Origin: Viridibacillus soli
GTDB lineage: Bacteria; Bacillota; Bacilli; Bacillales_A; Planococcaceae
Assembly (NCBI RefSeq): GCF_016612995.1
Contig: NZ_JAEOAH010000044.1
Location: 1-54,833 of the forward strand
Direction: 5' to 3'
Length of the DNA: 54,833 nucleotides
This document shows, in pieces, positions 1 through 10,474 of the stretch. A program made the position numbers and the translations under genes. The notes under the pieces are model-generated. The model was given only the letters and a program-made list of their open reading frames with translations. It was not told the origin of the DNA and did not search any database. Numbering within the stretch: position 1 is the first letter of the stretch; each line of letters opens with the position of its first letter.

Positions 1-25
1 CGCCACTTCGTTAGCGACATTCAAT

Positions 26-54
26 ATTATATCGTAATAACATTTCGTTGTCAA
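26..54 (-). promoter_or_regulatory. Sigma-A promoter, proximal of three (probable rrn promoter)
   Basis: On the minus strand a perfect -35 TTGACA (49-54) and perfect -10 TATAAT (26-31) are separated by 17 bp. Transcription would leave the window to the left. An A/T-rich tract lies upstream of the -35, as in an UP element. The start probably falls near base 18-19, in a stretch resembling the initial transcribed regions of the two promoters behind it. The gene served is outside the window; an rRNA operon is the likely one. Confidence 0.85.
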
Positions 55-123
55 CAACTTTTTAAATTTCTTTTTAAGTCATTTTCTCTATCATGTTACC
101 GCTGCTTAATTAGCAACTTTCAT

Positions 124-152
124 ATTATATCAACTTCACTTCTCAGTGTCAA
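124..152 (-). promoter_or_regulatory. Sigma-A promoter, middle of three (probable rrn promoter)
   Basis: Perfect TTGACA (147-152) and TATAAT (124-129) on the minus strand, 17 bp apart. The seventh base after the -10 is G, followed by TTGCTAA, the same initial sequence as at the distal promoter. A G start fits rRNA promoters that respond to GTP level in Bacillus; that link is inference. Confidence 0.85.
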
Positions 153-207
153 CAACTTTTAAAGTTGTTTTTTAAGTTGTTGCGTTAACTAAATTAGCAA
201 CTTAATT

Positions 208-236
208 AATATACCACCATACCAATTGATGTGCAA
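208..236 (-). promoter_or_regulatory. Sigma-A promoter, distal of three (probable rrn promoter)
   Basis: A -35 TTGCAC (231-236) and -10 TATATT (208-213) lie 17 bp apart on the minus strand. This is weaker than the two promoters after it but has the same spacing and the same likely G start followed by TTGCTAA. Bases 237-367 upstream hold only A/T-rich sequence and no gene. Confidence 0.7.
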
Positions 237-367
237 CCCCTTTTTTAAAAAAGTTGAATTTTAATTAAAAGTTACTTTTAATTGCACATGCTTAAAATGA
301 TTTGTTTTCCATTGTAATGAATATCTTAGTCATTTACAAATAAAGCTTTAACATTCTAATAGAAACA

Positions 368-404
368 AAATAAAACGACTCTAGAAATTACTAGAGCCGT
401 TTTA
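368..404 (-). terminator. lysS terminator
   Basis: A stem of about 13 bp (arms 372-386 and 391-404, one mismatch) is followed on the minus strand by a T-rich tract. It lies just after the lysS stop codon and separates lysS from the promoters on its left. Confidence 0.85.
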
Positions 405-421
405 CGACACATGCTTATTAA

Positions 422-1918
<1,497 letters not shown>

Positions 1919-2035
1919 TCATTTCTTTGTTCCGCTAAGCAGTCCATAATGTACTTATTGTACACAATTTCGCTTGACGATTCACGTCTTTATCCTCATT
2001 TAATAGTGATTACACTATAATTCACTGTCACATAA

Positions 2036-2070
2036 AGTAAAAAGCCACCACTTTAGAGGCGGCGGCTTAT
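2036..2070 (-). terminator. Terminator after the pab-fol-dusB operon
   Basis: A GC-rich stem (arms 2042-2049 and 2061-2068, one mismatch) is followed on the minus strand by TTTTTA. It separates dusB from lysS, so lysS probably has its own promoter or depends on read-through. Confidence 0.7.
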
Positions 2071-2121
2071 TGTTATAGTTCAGCAACAGTTCTTAGTGCC
2101 TCATATAATCATACTCTATTA

Positions 2122-3150
2122 TTAGATAATGTGAATGGCATTTTCTGTTGCTTCAAGTTCTTCGAATTCAGCTACTAAGCCATTTAATAACGTTCTTAAT
2201 TCTAATGCTGTTTCTGTTTGATTAATGGCATTACGAGCTTTACCGTTACCACGGATACCTTTTAAGTACCACGATGCATGTTTGCGCATTTCACGAACAG
2301 CTACAACTTCACCTTTTAATGCCATTAGGCGCTCAAAGTGTAATAGACATACGTCGATTTTTTCGCGAACGCTAGGTTCCTCGATTAACTTACCTGATTT
2401 TAAATATTCCACCGTCCGATACATCATCCACGGGTTACCAAGTGCTGCACGGCCGATCATCACACCATCTACTCCCGTTTGCTCAAGCATACGCTGTGCA
2501 TCTTGCGGAGTTTCCACATCACCGTTACCGATAACAGGAATATTCACACTTTCTTTTACTTGGCGAATGATATCCCAGTTTGCGTGGCCTTCATACATTT
2601 GAACGCGTGTACGACCGTGAATAGCAACCGCCGATGCACCCGCACGTTCTACAGCTTTGGCATTGTCTACCGCAAAGACATGTGCATCATCCCAACCAAT
2701 ACGCATTTTCACGCTGACGGGTTTTTTCACATTATCTACTACTGCAGCTACCATTTCGTATACTTTATATGGATCTAGAAGCAATTTTGCCCCCGCTTCA
2801 CATTTAATAATTTTGTTTACTGGACATCCCATATTAATATCGATAATGTCTGCTGATGTATTTTGATCAACGTATTTAGCCGCTTCTACAAGTGTCTCTT
2901 TATCTCCACCAAAAATTTGTAAAGATAGTGGGTTTTCACGTTCGTCGATATAAAGCATATTCATCGTTTTTTCGTTACGATAAACAATCCCTTTATCTGA
3001 AATCATTTCAGCATATACTAAACCTGCGCCAAACTCTTTTACTGTTAAGCGGAAAGCGGAGTTACATATACCTGCCATGGGCGCAAGTACCACTCGGTTA
3101 TCCATTACGATATCGCCAATTTTGAACGGCTTATCATTTGTTAGTGTCAT
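2122..3150 (-). CDS. dusB: tRNA-dihydrouridine synthase
   Basis: FMN-dependent enzyme that reduces uridine to dihydrouridine in tRNA. The protein of 342 residues is a TIM barrel opening with the LAPMAGICNSAFR segment. It contains the family signature MGCPVNKI with the catalytic cysteine (about residue 109) and the FMN phosphate-binding end of the barrel (IGNGDVETP, then GVMIGRAALGNPW). A ribosome binding site AAAGGAGGGG precedes the ATG. It is the last gene of the folate operon as in B. subtilis (yacF position). Which uridines it modifies cannot be read from sequence; in B. subtilis the DusB1-type enzyme handles several positions. Confidence 0.93.
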   Translation of the reverse strand: MTLTNDKPFKIGDIVMDNRVVLAPMAGICNSAFRLTVKEFGAGLVYAEMISDKGIVYRNEKTMNMLYIDERENPLSLQIFGGDKETLVEAAKYVDQNTSADIIDINMGCPVNKIIKCEAGAKLLLDPYKVYEMVAAVVDNVKKPVSVKMRIGWDDAHVFAVDNAKAVERAGASAVAIHGRTRVQMYEGHANWDIIRQVKESVNIPVIGNGDVETPQDAQRMLEQTGVDGVMIGRAALGNPWMMYRTVEYLKSGKLIEEPSVREKIDVCLLHFERLMALKGEVVAVREMRKHASWYLKGIRGNGKARNAINQTETALELRTLLNGLVAEFEELEATENAIHII

Positions 3151-3179
3151 GCTGTGTCCCCTCCTTTAATAATTGAAGA

Positions 3180-3386
3180 TCACTCTTCACCTTTTAATTC
3201 GTCCATATTTATATCAAGCACTGTCGCTATGATTTGTAACTGTTCTTCTGTTGGTAAACGGTCTCCACGTTCAATTTTACCTAAAATAGATGTAGACATA
3301 CCAACCTTTTTTGCAAATTCGACCTGCTGAATTCTTTTTAGTTTTCGGAATGCACGAATTCTCCTACCCCAGCGATCGTTTTCCAT
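3180..3386 (-). CDS. yazB: Small helix-turn-helix protein
   Basis: A 68-residue Xre/Cro-type DNA-binding protein made up almost wholly of one HTH_3 domain (about residues 8-63). The recognition region is QVEFAKKVGMSTSILGKIERGDRLP. It overlaps the 3' end of folK by 49 bases in another frame, the arrangement of yazB in B. subtilis. The target is unknown; the position suggests co-expression with folate genes but no proven regulatory role. Confidence 0.85.
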   Translation of the reverse strand: MENDRWGRRIRAFRKLKRIQQVEFAKKVGMSTSILGKIERGDRLPTEEQLQIIATVLDINMDELKGEE

Positions 3387-3859
3387 TGTCGTACGCCTTC
3401 TTTCCCAACACTGGATAGCACCGTTTGTAATGCTGCGTTTGTTTTAGGGTCGATGAGCTTTGGATCAATTTCCAATAATGGCACTAGTACAAAAGCACGT
3501 TCATGCATGCGAGGATGCGGAACGGTTAGTGTCTCTGTTTCAATATTGTCGTGATTATAGAGCAAAATGTCAAGGTCTATTGTTCTCGGACCCCAACGAA
3601 TAACGCGTACTCGCTTTAATTCATTTTCAATTGCTTGGCACATTTTAAGTGTTTTTTCAGGTGCCAGTGCAGTGCGAATATGCGCAACCATATTAAGAAA
3701 AGCATCTTGATCAGTAAAACCAACTGGATCCGTTTCATATATTGAAGATAACTTTACAACTTCTACTTCATTTTGTTCCGTTAGTAGCTTCACCGCATGT
3801 TGCAAAGTTTGCAGGCGGTCACCTATATTAGACCCTAAAGAAATATATACGTCGTTCAT
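3338..3859 (-). CDS. folK: 2-amino-4-hydroxy-6-hydroxymethyldihydropteridine pyrophosphokinase
   Basis: Transfers pyrophosphate from ATP to 6-hydroxymethyl-7,8-dihydropterin, giving the substrate of FolP. The 173-residue protein begins with the family signature (V)YISLGSNIGDR. It carries the conserved active-site stretch RWGPRTIDLDILLY (about residues 88-101) with the two metal-binding aspartates, then VPHPRMHERAFVLVPL. It overlaps folB by 4 bases and yazB by 49, which indicates tight operon packing. Confidence 0.96.
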   Translation of the reverse strand: MNDVYISLGSNIGDRLQTLQHAVKLLTEQNEVEVVKLSSIYETDPVGFTDQDAFLNMVAHIRTALAPEKTLKMCQAIENELKRVRVIRWGPRTIDLDILLYNHDNIETETLTVPHPRMHERAFVLVPLLEIDPKLIDPKTNAALQTVLSSVGKEGVRQWKTIAGVGEFVHSEN

Positions 3860-4224
3860 CGGAACTCTCCTCTTGTCAGCTCAACAGATACTTCACGGTA
3901 ATGACCAGGAATCGGCGGATCTGGTTTAATCATTTCTACAAGCAGTCCTTTTACTTGTCCTTCATATATAGTCAAAATACGCTTCGCAATTTGTCCAGCA
4001 ACAGCTTCGATTAACTTATAAGGCTTACCTTCAACAATTTCTTTGCAAATCATATAAACTTCCGCATAGTTTACTGTATATTCAAGCTCATCTGTTTCAC
4101 TAGCCTGCTGTAGATCTACAGCTAAAGATAGCGATACTCTAAAACGTTGACCAATTTCTGTTTCAGCAGCTAATACACCGTGATAGCCGTAAAATTCCAT
4201 ATCTTTCACATGGATATAATCCAT
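3856..4224 (-). CDS. folB: Dihydroneopterin aldolase
   Basis: Converts 7,8-dihydroneopterin to 6-hydroxymethyl-7,8-dihydropterin and glycolaldehyde. The protein has 122 residues with the usual features: MEFYGYHGVLAAE near the N-terminus, the VNYAEVY segment, and KPYKLIEAVAGQIA with the catalytic lysine. I choose the ATG at 4224 because AGGAG lies 8 bases upstream; the GTG at 4233 would overlap that site. The stop overlaps the folK start by 4 bases. Confidence 0.95.
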   Translation of the reverse strand: MDYIHVKDMEFYGYHGVLAAETEIGQRFRVSLSLAVDLQQASETDELEYTVNYAEVYMICKEIVEGKPYKLIEAVAGQIAKRILTIYEGQVKGLLVEMIKPDPPIPGHYREVSVELTRGEFR

Positions 4225-4286
4225 AGTTAACACTCCTCTTAATGACAGGCTTTATTATTTTAATAAAAAATATTTAGGAATAATTT

Positions 4287-5141
4287 TCATAGTTCTACAT
4301 CCAGACACTTGCCTACTAAAACATCCATCATACGTGTCATACGAGTAATTTCCTTAACGTCATGTACACGCATCATATGGCAACCTTTATCTATACCAAA
4401 ACAAACTGTAGCACCCGTACCCTCTGTTCGTTCTGTAACGGGAAGATCTAAAATGTTACCAATCATTCTTTTGCGGGATGTTGCAAGTAGTACCGGATAA
4501 CCCATCTCTACTAATTGAGGTAACGCTTGCATCATTAACACGTTTTCATGATGCGATTTCGCAAAACCAATACCTGGATCTAACCAAATATGAGCATCAG
4601 GAACGCCAGCTGATTTTGCAATTTGCACACTTTCTTCTAAATCAGCTTTTGCTGATACCCAGAAATGTTCTCCGTATTCCTCATTATCACGGTTATGCAT
4701 TAAAATAATCGGCACATTTAGCTCAGCTGCAACGTTAACAATTTCAGAATCGTATTTCGCACCCCAAATATCATTAATAATATGTGCACCAGCTAAAACA
4801 GCCTGTCTTGCCACATCCGCTTTATACGTATCTACCGAAATTAACACATTTACTTCTTTACGAAGTGCTTTAATAACAGGTGTAATACGAGATAGTTCCT
4901 CTTCTACTGAAATTTGAGTATGTCCAGGGCGTGTGGATTCGCCACCGATATCAATAATTTTCGCACCATCTGCAACCATTTGCTTCGCTTGCGCAATTGC
5001 TGCTACGGGCTCATTATATTTACCACCATCTGAAAAAGAATCTGGCGTTACATTTAAAATGCCCATCACAAGTGTTTCTTTATGGAAGTCGAGGATATGA
5101 CCATCGATTGTTAATGGTGTTGTGTATTTGTCTAGGTTCAT
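4287..5141 (-). CDS. folP: Dihydropteroate synthase
   Basis: Condenses para-aminobenzoate with the FolK product to form dihydropteroate; this is the sulfonamide target. The protein of 284 residues has both family signatures: MGILNVTPDSFSDGG (about residues 26-40) and DIGGESTRPG (about 64-73). The C-terminal phosphate-binding segment is SRKRMIG. It overlaps pabC by one base (the A of its ATG region), so translation is probably coupled. No unusual insertion in the loops linked to sulfonamide resistance stands out by eye. Confidence 0.97.
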   Translation of the reverse strand: MNLDKYTTPLTIDGHILDFHKETLVMGILNVTPDSFSDGGKYNEPVAAIAQAKQMVADGAKIIDIGGESTRPGHTQISVEEELSRITPVIKALRKEVNVLISVDTYKADVARQAVLAGAHIINDIWGAKYDSEIVNVAAELNVPIILMHNRDNEEYGEHFWVSAKADLEESVQIAKSAGVPDAHIWLDPGIGFAKSHHENVLMMQALPQLVEMGYPVLLATSRKRMIGNILDLPVTERTEGTGATVCFGIDKGCHMMRVHDVKEITRMTRMMDVLVGKCLDVEL

Positions 5142-5977
5142 CAGGATCTTCCCTTCATATCATTTATGCTTTTAACATACTGCTCATGAAGCGCTTTGTA
5201 AACCGGCCCGGTATTTCCCAGGAAATTTTTCCCTTGCAATAAACGAATAGGGATGAGCTCTTGAATCGAGGTTGTGATAAAACATTCATCTGCACTCTCT
5301 AATTGCTCAGGTGTGTAAAACCCCTCTACCACCGCCACCTGTTGCATCACTTGCTGGCGCGTAATACCGGGTAATATTCCCGTTTCAATAGAAGGTGTGT
5401 AAATTTCCCCATCCTTCACCCAAAATATATTCGATGTAATACCTTCTGCCACAAAACCTTCTGCATTAACAAAAAAACCTTCTTGCTCAACTAACGAGGG
5501 CATTTCAAATCGAGCTAATACATTATTCGCATAGTGGTGTGATTTATGACGGATTGCTTGCTCAGGCGAATTACGCTTCGTATTAAGCCATACTGCCGAT
5601 TTTTCTTGACCTCTTATCATCTTCGGCAAAGATTTGCGGAATATAATAACAGTCGGCTCCGTATAACTTGTCGGTTTCAACCCAATATCATGCGGTCCAG
5701 CTGAAACATTCAATCTGAAATAACCATCCTCCCCATCCGAACGCTCATCCAACTCACGAATAACAGTCAAAAGTTCCACAAAGCTATACGGTAAAACTAT
5801 ATGATAATCATCTAATGCATGTTGTAGTCTCTTACAATGCTCTTCCCAAAGAAAAACATCCTCACCATACGTGCGAAATGTTTCAAAAAAGCCTAGTCCA
5901 TATAAGAAACCATGATCAAATGGAGATATTCTCAAATCCTCACTTTGAACATACTCTCCGTTCATCCAACACCACAT
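5141..5977 (-). CDS. pabC: Aminodeoxychorismate lyase
   Basis: PLP enzyme of the class IV aminotransferase fold that splits 4-amino-4-deoxychorismate into para-aminobenzoate and pyruvate. The 278-residue protein has the PLP lysine in the HKSHHYANNVLAR segment (about residue 140), the conserved glutamate region (EGFVAEGITSNIFWV), and the TGILPGITRQ cofactor phosphate loop. D-amino acid or branched-chain aminotransferases share this fold, but position between pabA and folP settles the role. It abuts both neighbours with one-base overlaps. Confidence 0.93.
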   Translation of the reverse strand: MWCWMNGEYVQSEDLRISPFDHGFLYGLGFFETFRTYGEDVFLWEEHCKRLQHALDDYHIVLPYSFVELLTVIRELDERSDGEDGYFRLNVSAGPHDIGLKPTSYTEPTVIIFRKSLPKMIRGQEKSAVWLNTKRNSPEQAIRHKSHHYANNVLARFEMPSLVEQEGFFVNAEGFVAEGITSNIFWVKDGEIYTPSIETGILPGITRQQVMQQVAVVEGFYTPEQLESADECFITTSIQELIPIRLLQGKNFLGNTGPVYKALHEQYVKSINDMKGRS

Positions 5978-6570
5978 TAGTTACTCCGCCCTTCACTAGC
6001 CACACAATAACAATCGATAAAGTTACGCAAAATCTTCTTACCTTTCTCTGTCATAATAGACTCCGGATGATATTGTACTCCCTCTATTGGATATTCCTTA
6101 TGGCGAATACCCATAATTTCACCTTCTTCGGTCCATGAAGTAATCTCTAGACAGTCTGGTAAAGATTCACGTTCAACGATTAACGAATGATAACGAGTCG
6201 CTTGGAACGGATTTGGTAGCTTACTATTTACACCTTTACTATCATGCTGTACTGGAGAAGTCTTACCATGCATTAAACGTTCAGCACGAATAACCTTCCC
6301 CCCAAACACTTGTGCAATCGCCTGATGACCGAGACATACACCAAAAATCGGAACAACTCCCGCAAAATGCTCAATAATTTCTAAACTTCTGCCCGCTTCA
6401 TTGGGACTACAAGGCCCAGGAGAAATAACAATCATAGCTGGTGCTAACTTCTCGATATCTTGCACTGTTAACTCATTATTTCGTTTCACTATAAGCTCTT
6501 GGCCAAATTCACCGAAATATTGTACGAGATTATACGTAAATGAATCATAATTATCAATCATTAAAATCAT
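5977..6570 (-). CDS. pabA: Aminodeoxychorismate/anthranilate synthase glutaminase subunit
   Basis: Class I glutamine amidotransferase that feeds ammonia to PabB. The protein of 197 residues has the nucleophile cysteine in [11 protein letters not shown] (Cys79 or so) and the histidine and glutamate of the triad in [12 protein letters not shown] (about residues 165-176). In B. subtilis the same subunit also serves tryptophan synthesis (TrpG); since no trp operon is in view, that double duty is possible but unproven here. The ATG overlaps the pabB stop by 4 bases. Confidence 0.95.
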   Translation of the reverse strand: MILMIDNYDSFTYNLVQYFGEFGQELIVKRNNELTVQDIEKLAPAMIVISPGPCSPNEAGRSLEIIEHFAGVVPIFGVCLGHQAIAQVFGGKVIRAERLMHGKTSPVQHDSKGVNSKLPNPFQATRYHSLIVERESLPDCLEITSWTEEGEIMGIRHKEYPIEGVQYHPESIMTEKGKKILRNFIDCYCVASEGRSN

Positions 6571-7982
6571 ACATTACACTCCTCTGCCATCGCCTTTGCT
6601 TGCCATAGTGCCTTTGCCTTGTTCAGCGATTCAATATATTCGTTTTTAGGGACCGAATCAATCACAATACCTGCACCCGCTTGAATATAAGCCATACTAT
6701 CTTTTATAAAGGCTGTACGAATAACAATATTTAATTCTAAATCACCATTGTAGCCTAACCAACCGATCGATCCTGTATATAATCCGCGTCGTACTGTCTC
6801 AAGCTCTTCAATGATTTCCATCGTACGAATTTTCGGCGCACCTGTTATTGTGCCACCCGGGAATAGCGCTCTCACGACATCTGCATTTGAACATTTTTCA
6901 TCGACAATGCCTCGCACGTTCGAAACGATATGCATGACATGCGAATATCTCTCAATCACCATGAATTCATTTACTTCAACGGTGCCATATTTTGAAACAC
7001 GCCCTAAATCATTACGTTCTAAATCAACAAGCATGACATGTTCAGCACGTTCTTTTTCATTATCAATCAATTCTTGTGCCAAACGTTCATCTTCAACTGT
7101 ATTTTTGCCACGCGGACGGGTTCCTGCAATTGGGCGAGTCGAAAGTTCCTGCCCTTTCTTTTTTACAAGTAATTCAGGAGAACCAGATACAACAGCAAAT
7201 TCCGGAGAATGAATAAACGCCATATACGGAGATGGGTTAAATGAACGTAACGCCTCATACACTTGCATCGGCTCCGCACCAAGTTCCTTCGCTTGTCTAA
7301 CTGACAAATTCACTTGGAACACATCACCTTGCGCAATATAATTTTGTACTTTACGCACAGCCTCTTCAAAAACATCACCCGATAGCGATACTTGTAGCTT
7401 CGTTGCATCATGCACAACATCCATCGCTGTTCCCTCTGCAAAATTTTGCGATTGCAAACCGCACTCACCTGCCAGTTGCCAATCACACGCACGCTGCTCC
7501 AGGTCAAGATTACTAGAGGAAAGTTTCATCAAGTGCATTTGCCCAGCCTTAACATCAAAAACTGCCCATTCATCGAATAAATAGAAATACAAGTCAGGTA
7601 TTTGCAGATCATCTTCCGTTAAGTTTGGCAATTTCTCAATTTTCCGTGCATAATCATATGAAATAAAACCAGCTGCACCGCCCTGGAAATCGGGCAAATC
7701 TGTATTAACAGCTAACTTATACTCCCCTATCAACGCTTCTAATAAATACAGCGACTCTCCCATTCGTATTTCTTCTTTCCCATCACGCCAGGAAATATGT
7801 AAGCCTTCTTCAGTCGAGCGCACCACTGCCATTGGGTTCCAACCTGCTAACGACTGCTGACCACCGCGGCCACTTTCTAATAACAAATGATTCGTTTCAT
7901 CTTTCACAAGTTCCTTAAACGCATAAAAGAACGACTGCTTGTCCATTGAAAACGATGGATAGTTGATTAATGATAAGCTCAA
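6567..7982 (-). CDS. pabB: Aminodeoxychorismate synthase component I
   Basis: Turns chorismate and ammonia into 4-amino-4-deoxychorismate, the first step to para-aminobenzoate. The 471-residue protein has the N-terminal anthranilate-synthase-like region and the chorismate-binding domain (about residues 200-460) with [31 protein letters not shown] and [13 protein letters not shown]. The PIAGT form of the signature, rather than the PIKGT lysine form, is the variant common in TrpE and many PabB proteins. The start is TTG at 7982, with AGGAGG about 11 bases before it. First gene of the eight-gene operon ending in dusB. Confidence 0.94.
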   Translation of the reverse strand: MSLSLINYPSFSMDKQSFFYAFKELVKDETNHLLLESGRGGQQSLAGWNPMAVVRSTEEGLHISWRDGKEEIRMGESLYLLEALIGEYKLAVNTDLPDFQGGAAGFISYDYARKIEKLPNLTEDDLQIPDLYFYLFDEWAVFDVKAGQMHLMKLSSSNLDLEQRACDWQLAGECGLQSQNFAEGTAMDVVHDATKLQVSLSGDVFEEAVRKVQNYIAQGDVFQVNLSVRQAKELGAEPMQVYEALRSFNPSPYMAFIHSPEFAVVSGSPELLVKKKGQELSTRPIAGTRPRGKNTVEDERLAQELIDNEKERAEHVMLVDLERNDLGRVSKYGTVEVNEFMVIERYSHVMHIVSNVRGIVDEKCSNADVVRALFPGGTITGAPKIRTMEIIEELETVRRGLYTGSIGWLGYNGDLELNIVIRTAFIKDSMAYIQAGAGIVIDSVPKNEYIESLNKAKALWQAKAMAEECNV

Positions 7983-8061
7983 GAACTCTTCCTCCTATTA
8001 ATTGGATTTATATTTTTCATTCTGTTAATTTTGTTTTTATTAAAATCACACTAACTCATAC

Positions 8062-8090
8062 AGTATATGAAAATGACAGTGATAGAGCAA
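8062..8090 (-). promoter_or_regulatory. Candidate promoter of the pab-fol operon
   Basis: A good -10 TATACT (8062-8067) and a weak -35 TTGCTC (8085-8090) are 17 bp apart on the minus strand, about 80 bases before pabB. The poor -35 keeps confidence low. Confidence 0.4.
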
Positions 8091-8112
8091 AGTTCTAGTT
8101 AAAATTTAGACA

Positions 8113-8147
8113 AAATAAAAAGCGAGACATCCAAATGTCTCGCTTAA
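8113..8147 (-). terminator. cysK terminator
   Basis: A perfect 11-bp stem (arms 8120-8130 and 8135-8145) with a 4-base loop is followed on the minus strand by TTTTTATTTT, directly after the cysK stop. Confidence 0.92.
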
Positions 8148-8165
8148 AAGTTTGCTGATGTTGTA

Positions 8166-9095
8166 TTAGTCGTCAAAGTGGTATAAAGGCGTACTTAAGT
8201 AACGTTCTCCGTTTGATGGAAGAACCGCTAAAACGTTTTTACCTTTACCAAGACGTTTTGCAGTTTCGATCGCTGCAAAAATAGCTGCACCGGATGAAAT
8301 ACCACCTAATATACCTTCTTCTTTAGCAATTTTACGAGCTGTATCGAATGCAGCGTCATTTTCCACCGGGAAAATTGAAGTATAAACTTCTGTGTTTAAT
8401 ACTTTTGGTACGAAGCCTGCACCGATTCCTTGGATTTTGTGGGGACCTGGTTGAGATCCCGCTAAAACTTGAGAATCTTTTGGCTCTACAGCGATAATTT
8501 CAATTTCAGGATATTTAGATTTTAAAACCTCACCAGCGCCCGTTATAGTACCACCAGTACCAACACCGGCGATGAATGCGTCCAGATTTAAACCGTCAAA
8601 TGCTTCAACGATTTCTGGACCCGTTGTTAAACGGTGAATTTCAGCGTTCGCTGAGTTTTCGAATTGTTGCGGAACGAACCAGCCGTTTTGTTCAGAAAGC
8701 TCATTTGCTTTTGCTATTGCGCCTTTCATACCTTCAGCTCCAGGTGTTAAAACAAGGTCTGCACCGTAAGCACGCAGTAAATTACGACGTTCCAAACTCA
8801 TTGTATCAGGCATTACTAGAACTGCTTTGTATCCTTTTGCAGCTGCTACCATTGCCAGACCAATCCCTGTGTTACCACTTGTAGGCTCAATTATTGTGCT
8901 TCCTTCTTTTAATTTACCGGCTTTTTCAGCTGCTTCTACCATCGCTAATGCGATACGGTCCTTTACACTACTGCCCGGGTTAGAGTATTCAAGTTTTACA
9001 TATACATTACCTTCATTAGGTCCTGTTGCATTATTCAATTTCACGATCGGAGTGTTACCAATTAATTCTGTTACTGAATTAGCTAATTTACTCAT
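8166..9095 (-). CDS. cysK: Cysteine synthase (O-acetylserine sulfhydrylase)
   Basis: PLP enzyme that makes cysteine from O-acetylserine and sulfide. With the ATG at 9095 the protein has 309 residues, the usual length. It has the PLP lysine in NPGSSVKDR (Lys45), the substrate loop TSGNTG, the phosphate loop [10 protein letters not shown] and the PLP pyridine-binding serine in GGISSGAA. The start follows AGGAG at 11 bases; a GTG at 9107 would overlap that site. In B. subtilis cysK sits at this locus as a CymR target. A sigma-A promoter is visible upstream; I could not identify a CymR box with confidence. Confidence 0.95.
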   Translation of the reverse strand: MSKLANSVTELIGNTPIVKLNNATGPNEGNVYVKLEYSNPGSSVKDRIALAMVEAAEKAGKLKEGSTIIEPTSGNTGIGLAMVAAAKGYKAVLVMPDTMSLERRNLLRAYGADLVLTPGAEGMKGAIAKANELSEQNGWFVPQQFENSANAEIHRLTTGPEIVEAFDGLNLDAFIAGVGTGGTITGAGEVLKSKYPEIEIIAVEPKDSQVLAGSQPGPHKIQGIGAGFVPKVLNTEVYTSIFPVENDAAFDTARKIAKEEGILGGISSGAAIFAAIETAKRLGKGKNVLAVLPSNGERYLSTPLYHFDD

Positions 9096-9147
9096 CTTTT
9101 TATTCACTCCTAATTCCTAGTAGTTTTATAGGTTTTAAATTATCTTA

Positions 9148-9177
9148 ATTTTACAACCTATCGAATACGTTTGTCAA
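9148..9177 (-). promoter_or_regulatory. cysK promoter
   Basis: A perfect -35 TTGACA (9172-9177) and a -10 TAAAAT (9148-9153) lie 18 bp apart on the minus strand, about 50 bases before the cysK start. Further upstream, 9178-9351, I see no gene or clear structure. Confidence 0.7.
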
Positions 9178-9351
9178 TTAAAAACAATTTATATTAAGAA
9201 GAACGTAAACTACCCTTCGCTAGGTTGTTTATTGTATAGGGATACATCAAATATTATAGCTTATAGAGTTGGTATTAAAGATGTTGTTTGAGTTAGATAA
9301 GTTTAGATTTTATTTCTTGGACAAATGCCCGGTGTAGTAAGTCGGCTCAGA

Positions 9352-9391
9352 TAAAAAGACCACTCTACACCTTTTAGATGTGGAGTAGTCT
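9352..9391 (-). terminator. Distal terminator after hslO
   Basis: A 13-bp stem (arms 9357-9369 and 9379-9391, one mismatch and one G-T pair) is followed on the minus strand by TTTTTATC. It lies about 185 bases after the hslO stop, beyond a GC-rich segment, so that segment is probably transcribed with hslO. Confidence 0.75.
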
Positions 9392-9414
9392 AGATACAGA
9401 AACGAATTAAATAG

Positions 9415-9549
9415 TTAACGGGTATATCCAGCTTCAGGCACTAACGGCTCGAGGTCGTTTCCGTTTTCTCGGTCAAAGTCTATAAAGACAACTTTGATTA
9501 AGGCACGCACGATGTGGCGTTCGTCCCTAGACTGCGCTCCTTTGCACAA
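9415..9549 (-). other. GC-rich segment with a short open frame after hslO
   Basis: This stretch is about 49% GC by hand count, clearly above its A/T-rich surroundings. It holds an open frame of 44 codons that could begin with TTG at 9549 (LCKGAQSRDERHIV at the N-terminus, ending PLVPEAGYTR). No ribosome binding site precedes the TTG. It does not resemble the PrsA-like yacD found here in B. subtilis. It may be a copy of an intergenic repeat, a small gene, or a structured 3' end of the hslO transcript; I cannot decide. Confidence 0.3.
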
Positions 9550-9574
9550 CGCTTGTCGCTGTTAAACGAGCACC

Positions 9575-10456
9575 TTACGTATTTATCTCATCAATAAATC
9601 CTTCTAATTCTTCTTTTGAGTATTGATATTTTTCTTGGCAGAAGTGGCATTGTGCTTCTGCTTTACCGTCTTCTTCAATCATGTCACGAATTTCGCTTTC
9701 GCCAAGGCTGATAATAGCTGCACCAAAACGTTCTTTTGAGCAGTTACATTCAAATTTGACGGGCATTGTATCTAACATTTGAACATTTTCTTTACCTAAT
9801 ACCGCTTCTAATATTTCTTCAGGCGTGTATCCTTTTTCAATCATTTTAGAGACAGGTTCGATATTTGATAAATGCTTTTCGATTTCTGTAATTGTTTCAT
9901 CTTCTACACCAGGCATAAGTTGAATAATAAATCCGCCTGCAGCTAAGATCGAGTCATCTGTATTTACTAAAACGCCCAGGCCAACTGATGAGGGAACCTG
10001 TTCAGAAGTCGCAAAGAAGTATGTGAAGTCTTCAGCGATTTCACCAGAAACGATTGGTACTTGTCCTGAGAAGAAATCGCGTAACCCTAAATCTTTGACT
10101 ACTGTTAATGTACCTTCAGCACCTACTGCACGACGCACATCTAATTTTCCTTGTGGGTTTAATTCAAATTCCACATGTGGATTTGTTACATAACCGCGTA
10201 CTTCACCTTTCGCATTAGCGTCTACGATTATCGGACCTACTGGACCATTACCTTCTACTTTGACAGTGATTTTATCTTCACCTTTTAGCATAGCACCCAT
10301 CATCACTGAAGCAGTCATCGTACGACCAAGTGCTGCAGAAGTCGTTGGCCAAGTATCATGACGGCGTTGTGCTTCTCCAATAGTTTCAGTTGTGCTTACC
10401 GCAAATGCGCGCACACTATTGTTAAAACCTAATGCTCTTACTAAATAATCTCCCAC
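9575..10456 (-). CDS. hslO: Redox-regulated chaperone Hsp33
   Basis: Cytoplasmic holdase switched on by oxidation of its zinc centre. The protein of 293 residues starts with the typical [17 protein letters not shown]. It carries the redox switch near the C-terminus: CNC (in [11 protein letters not shown]) and CHFC (in [10 protein letters not shown]), the CxC and CxxC pairs that bind zinc when reduced. It follows coaX by 18 bases, as in B. subtilis (yacC), and is probably co-transcribed with it. Confidence 0.96.
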   Translation of the reverse strand: MGDYLVRALGFNNSVRAFAVSTTETIGEAQRRHDTWPTTSAALGRTMTASVMMGAMLKGEDKITVKVEGNGPVGPIIVDANAKGEVRGYVTNPHVEFELNPQGKLDVRRAVGAEGTLTVVKDLGLRDFFSGQVPIVSGEIAEDFTYFFATSEQVPSSVGLGVLVNTDDSILAAGGFIIQLMPGVEDETITEIEKHLSNIEPVSKMIEKGYTPEEILEAVLGKENVQMLDTMPVKFECNCSKERFGAAIISLGESEIRDMIEEDGKAEAQCHFCQEKYQYSKEELEGFIDEINT

Positions 10457-10474
10457 TCTAATCTTCCTCTTTTC

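Noticed and set aside
6811-7212. Plus-strand open frame of 133 codons opposite pabB
   Set aside because: It lies wholly inside pabB, has no ribosome binding site and its composition (Ser/Thr-rich) is that of a reverse-strand shadow.
9178-9351. Remnant of the PrsA-like gene yacD between cysK and hslO
   Set aside because: No frame on either strand resembles a foldase lipoprotein; no lipobox or parvulin segment.
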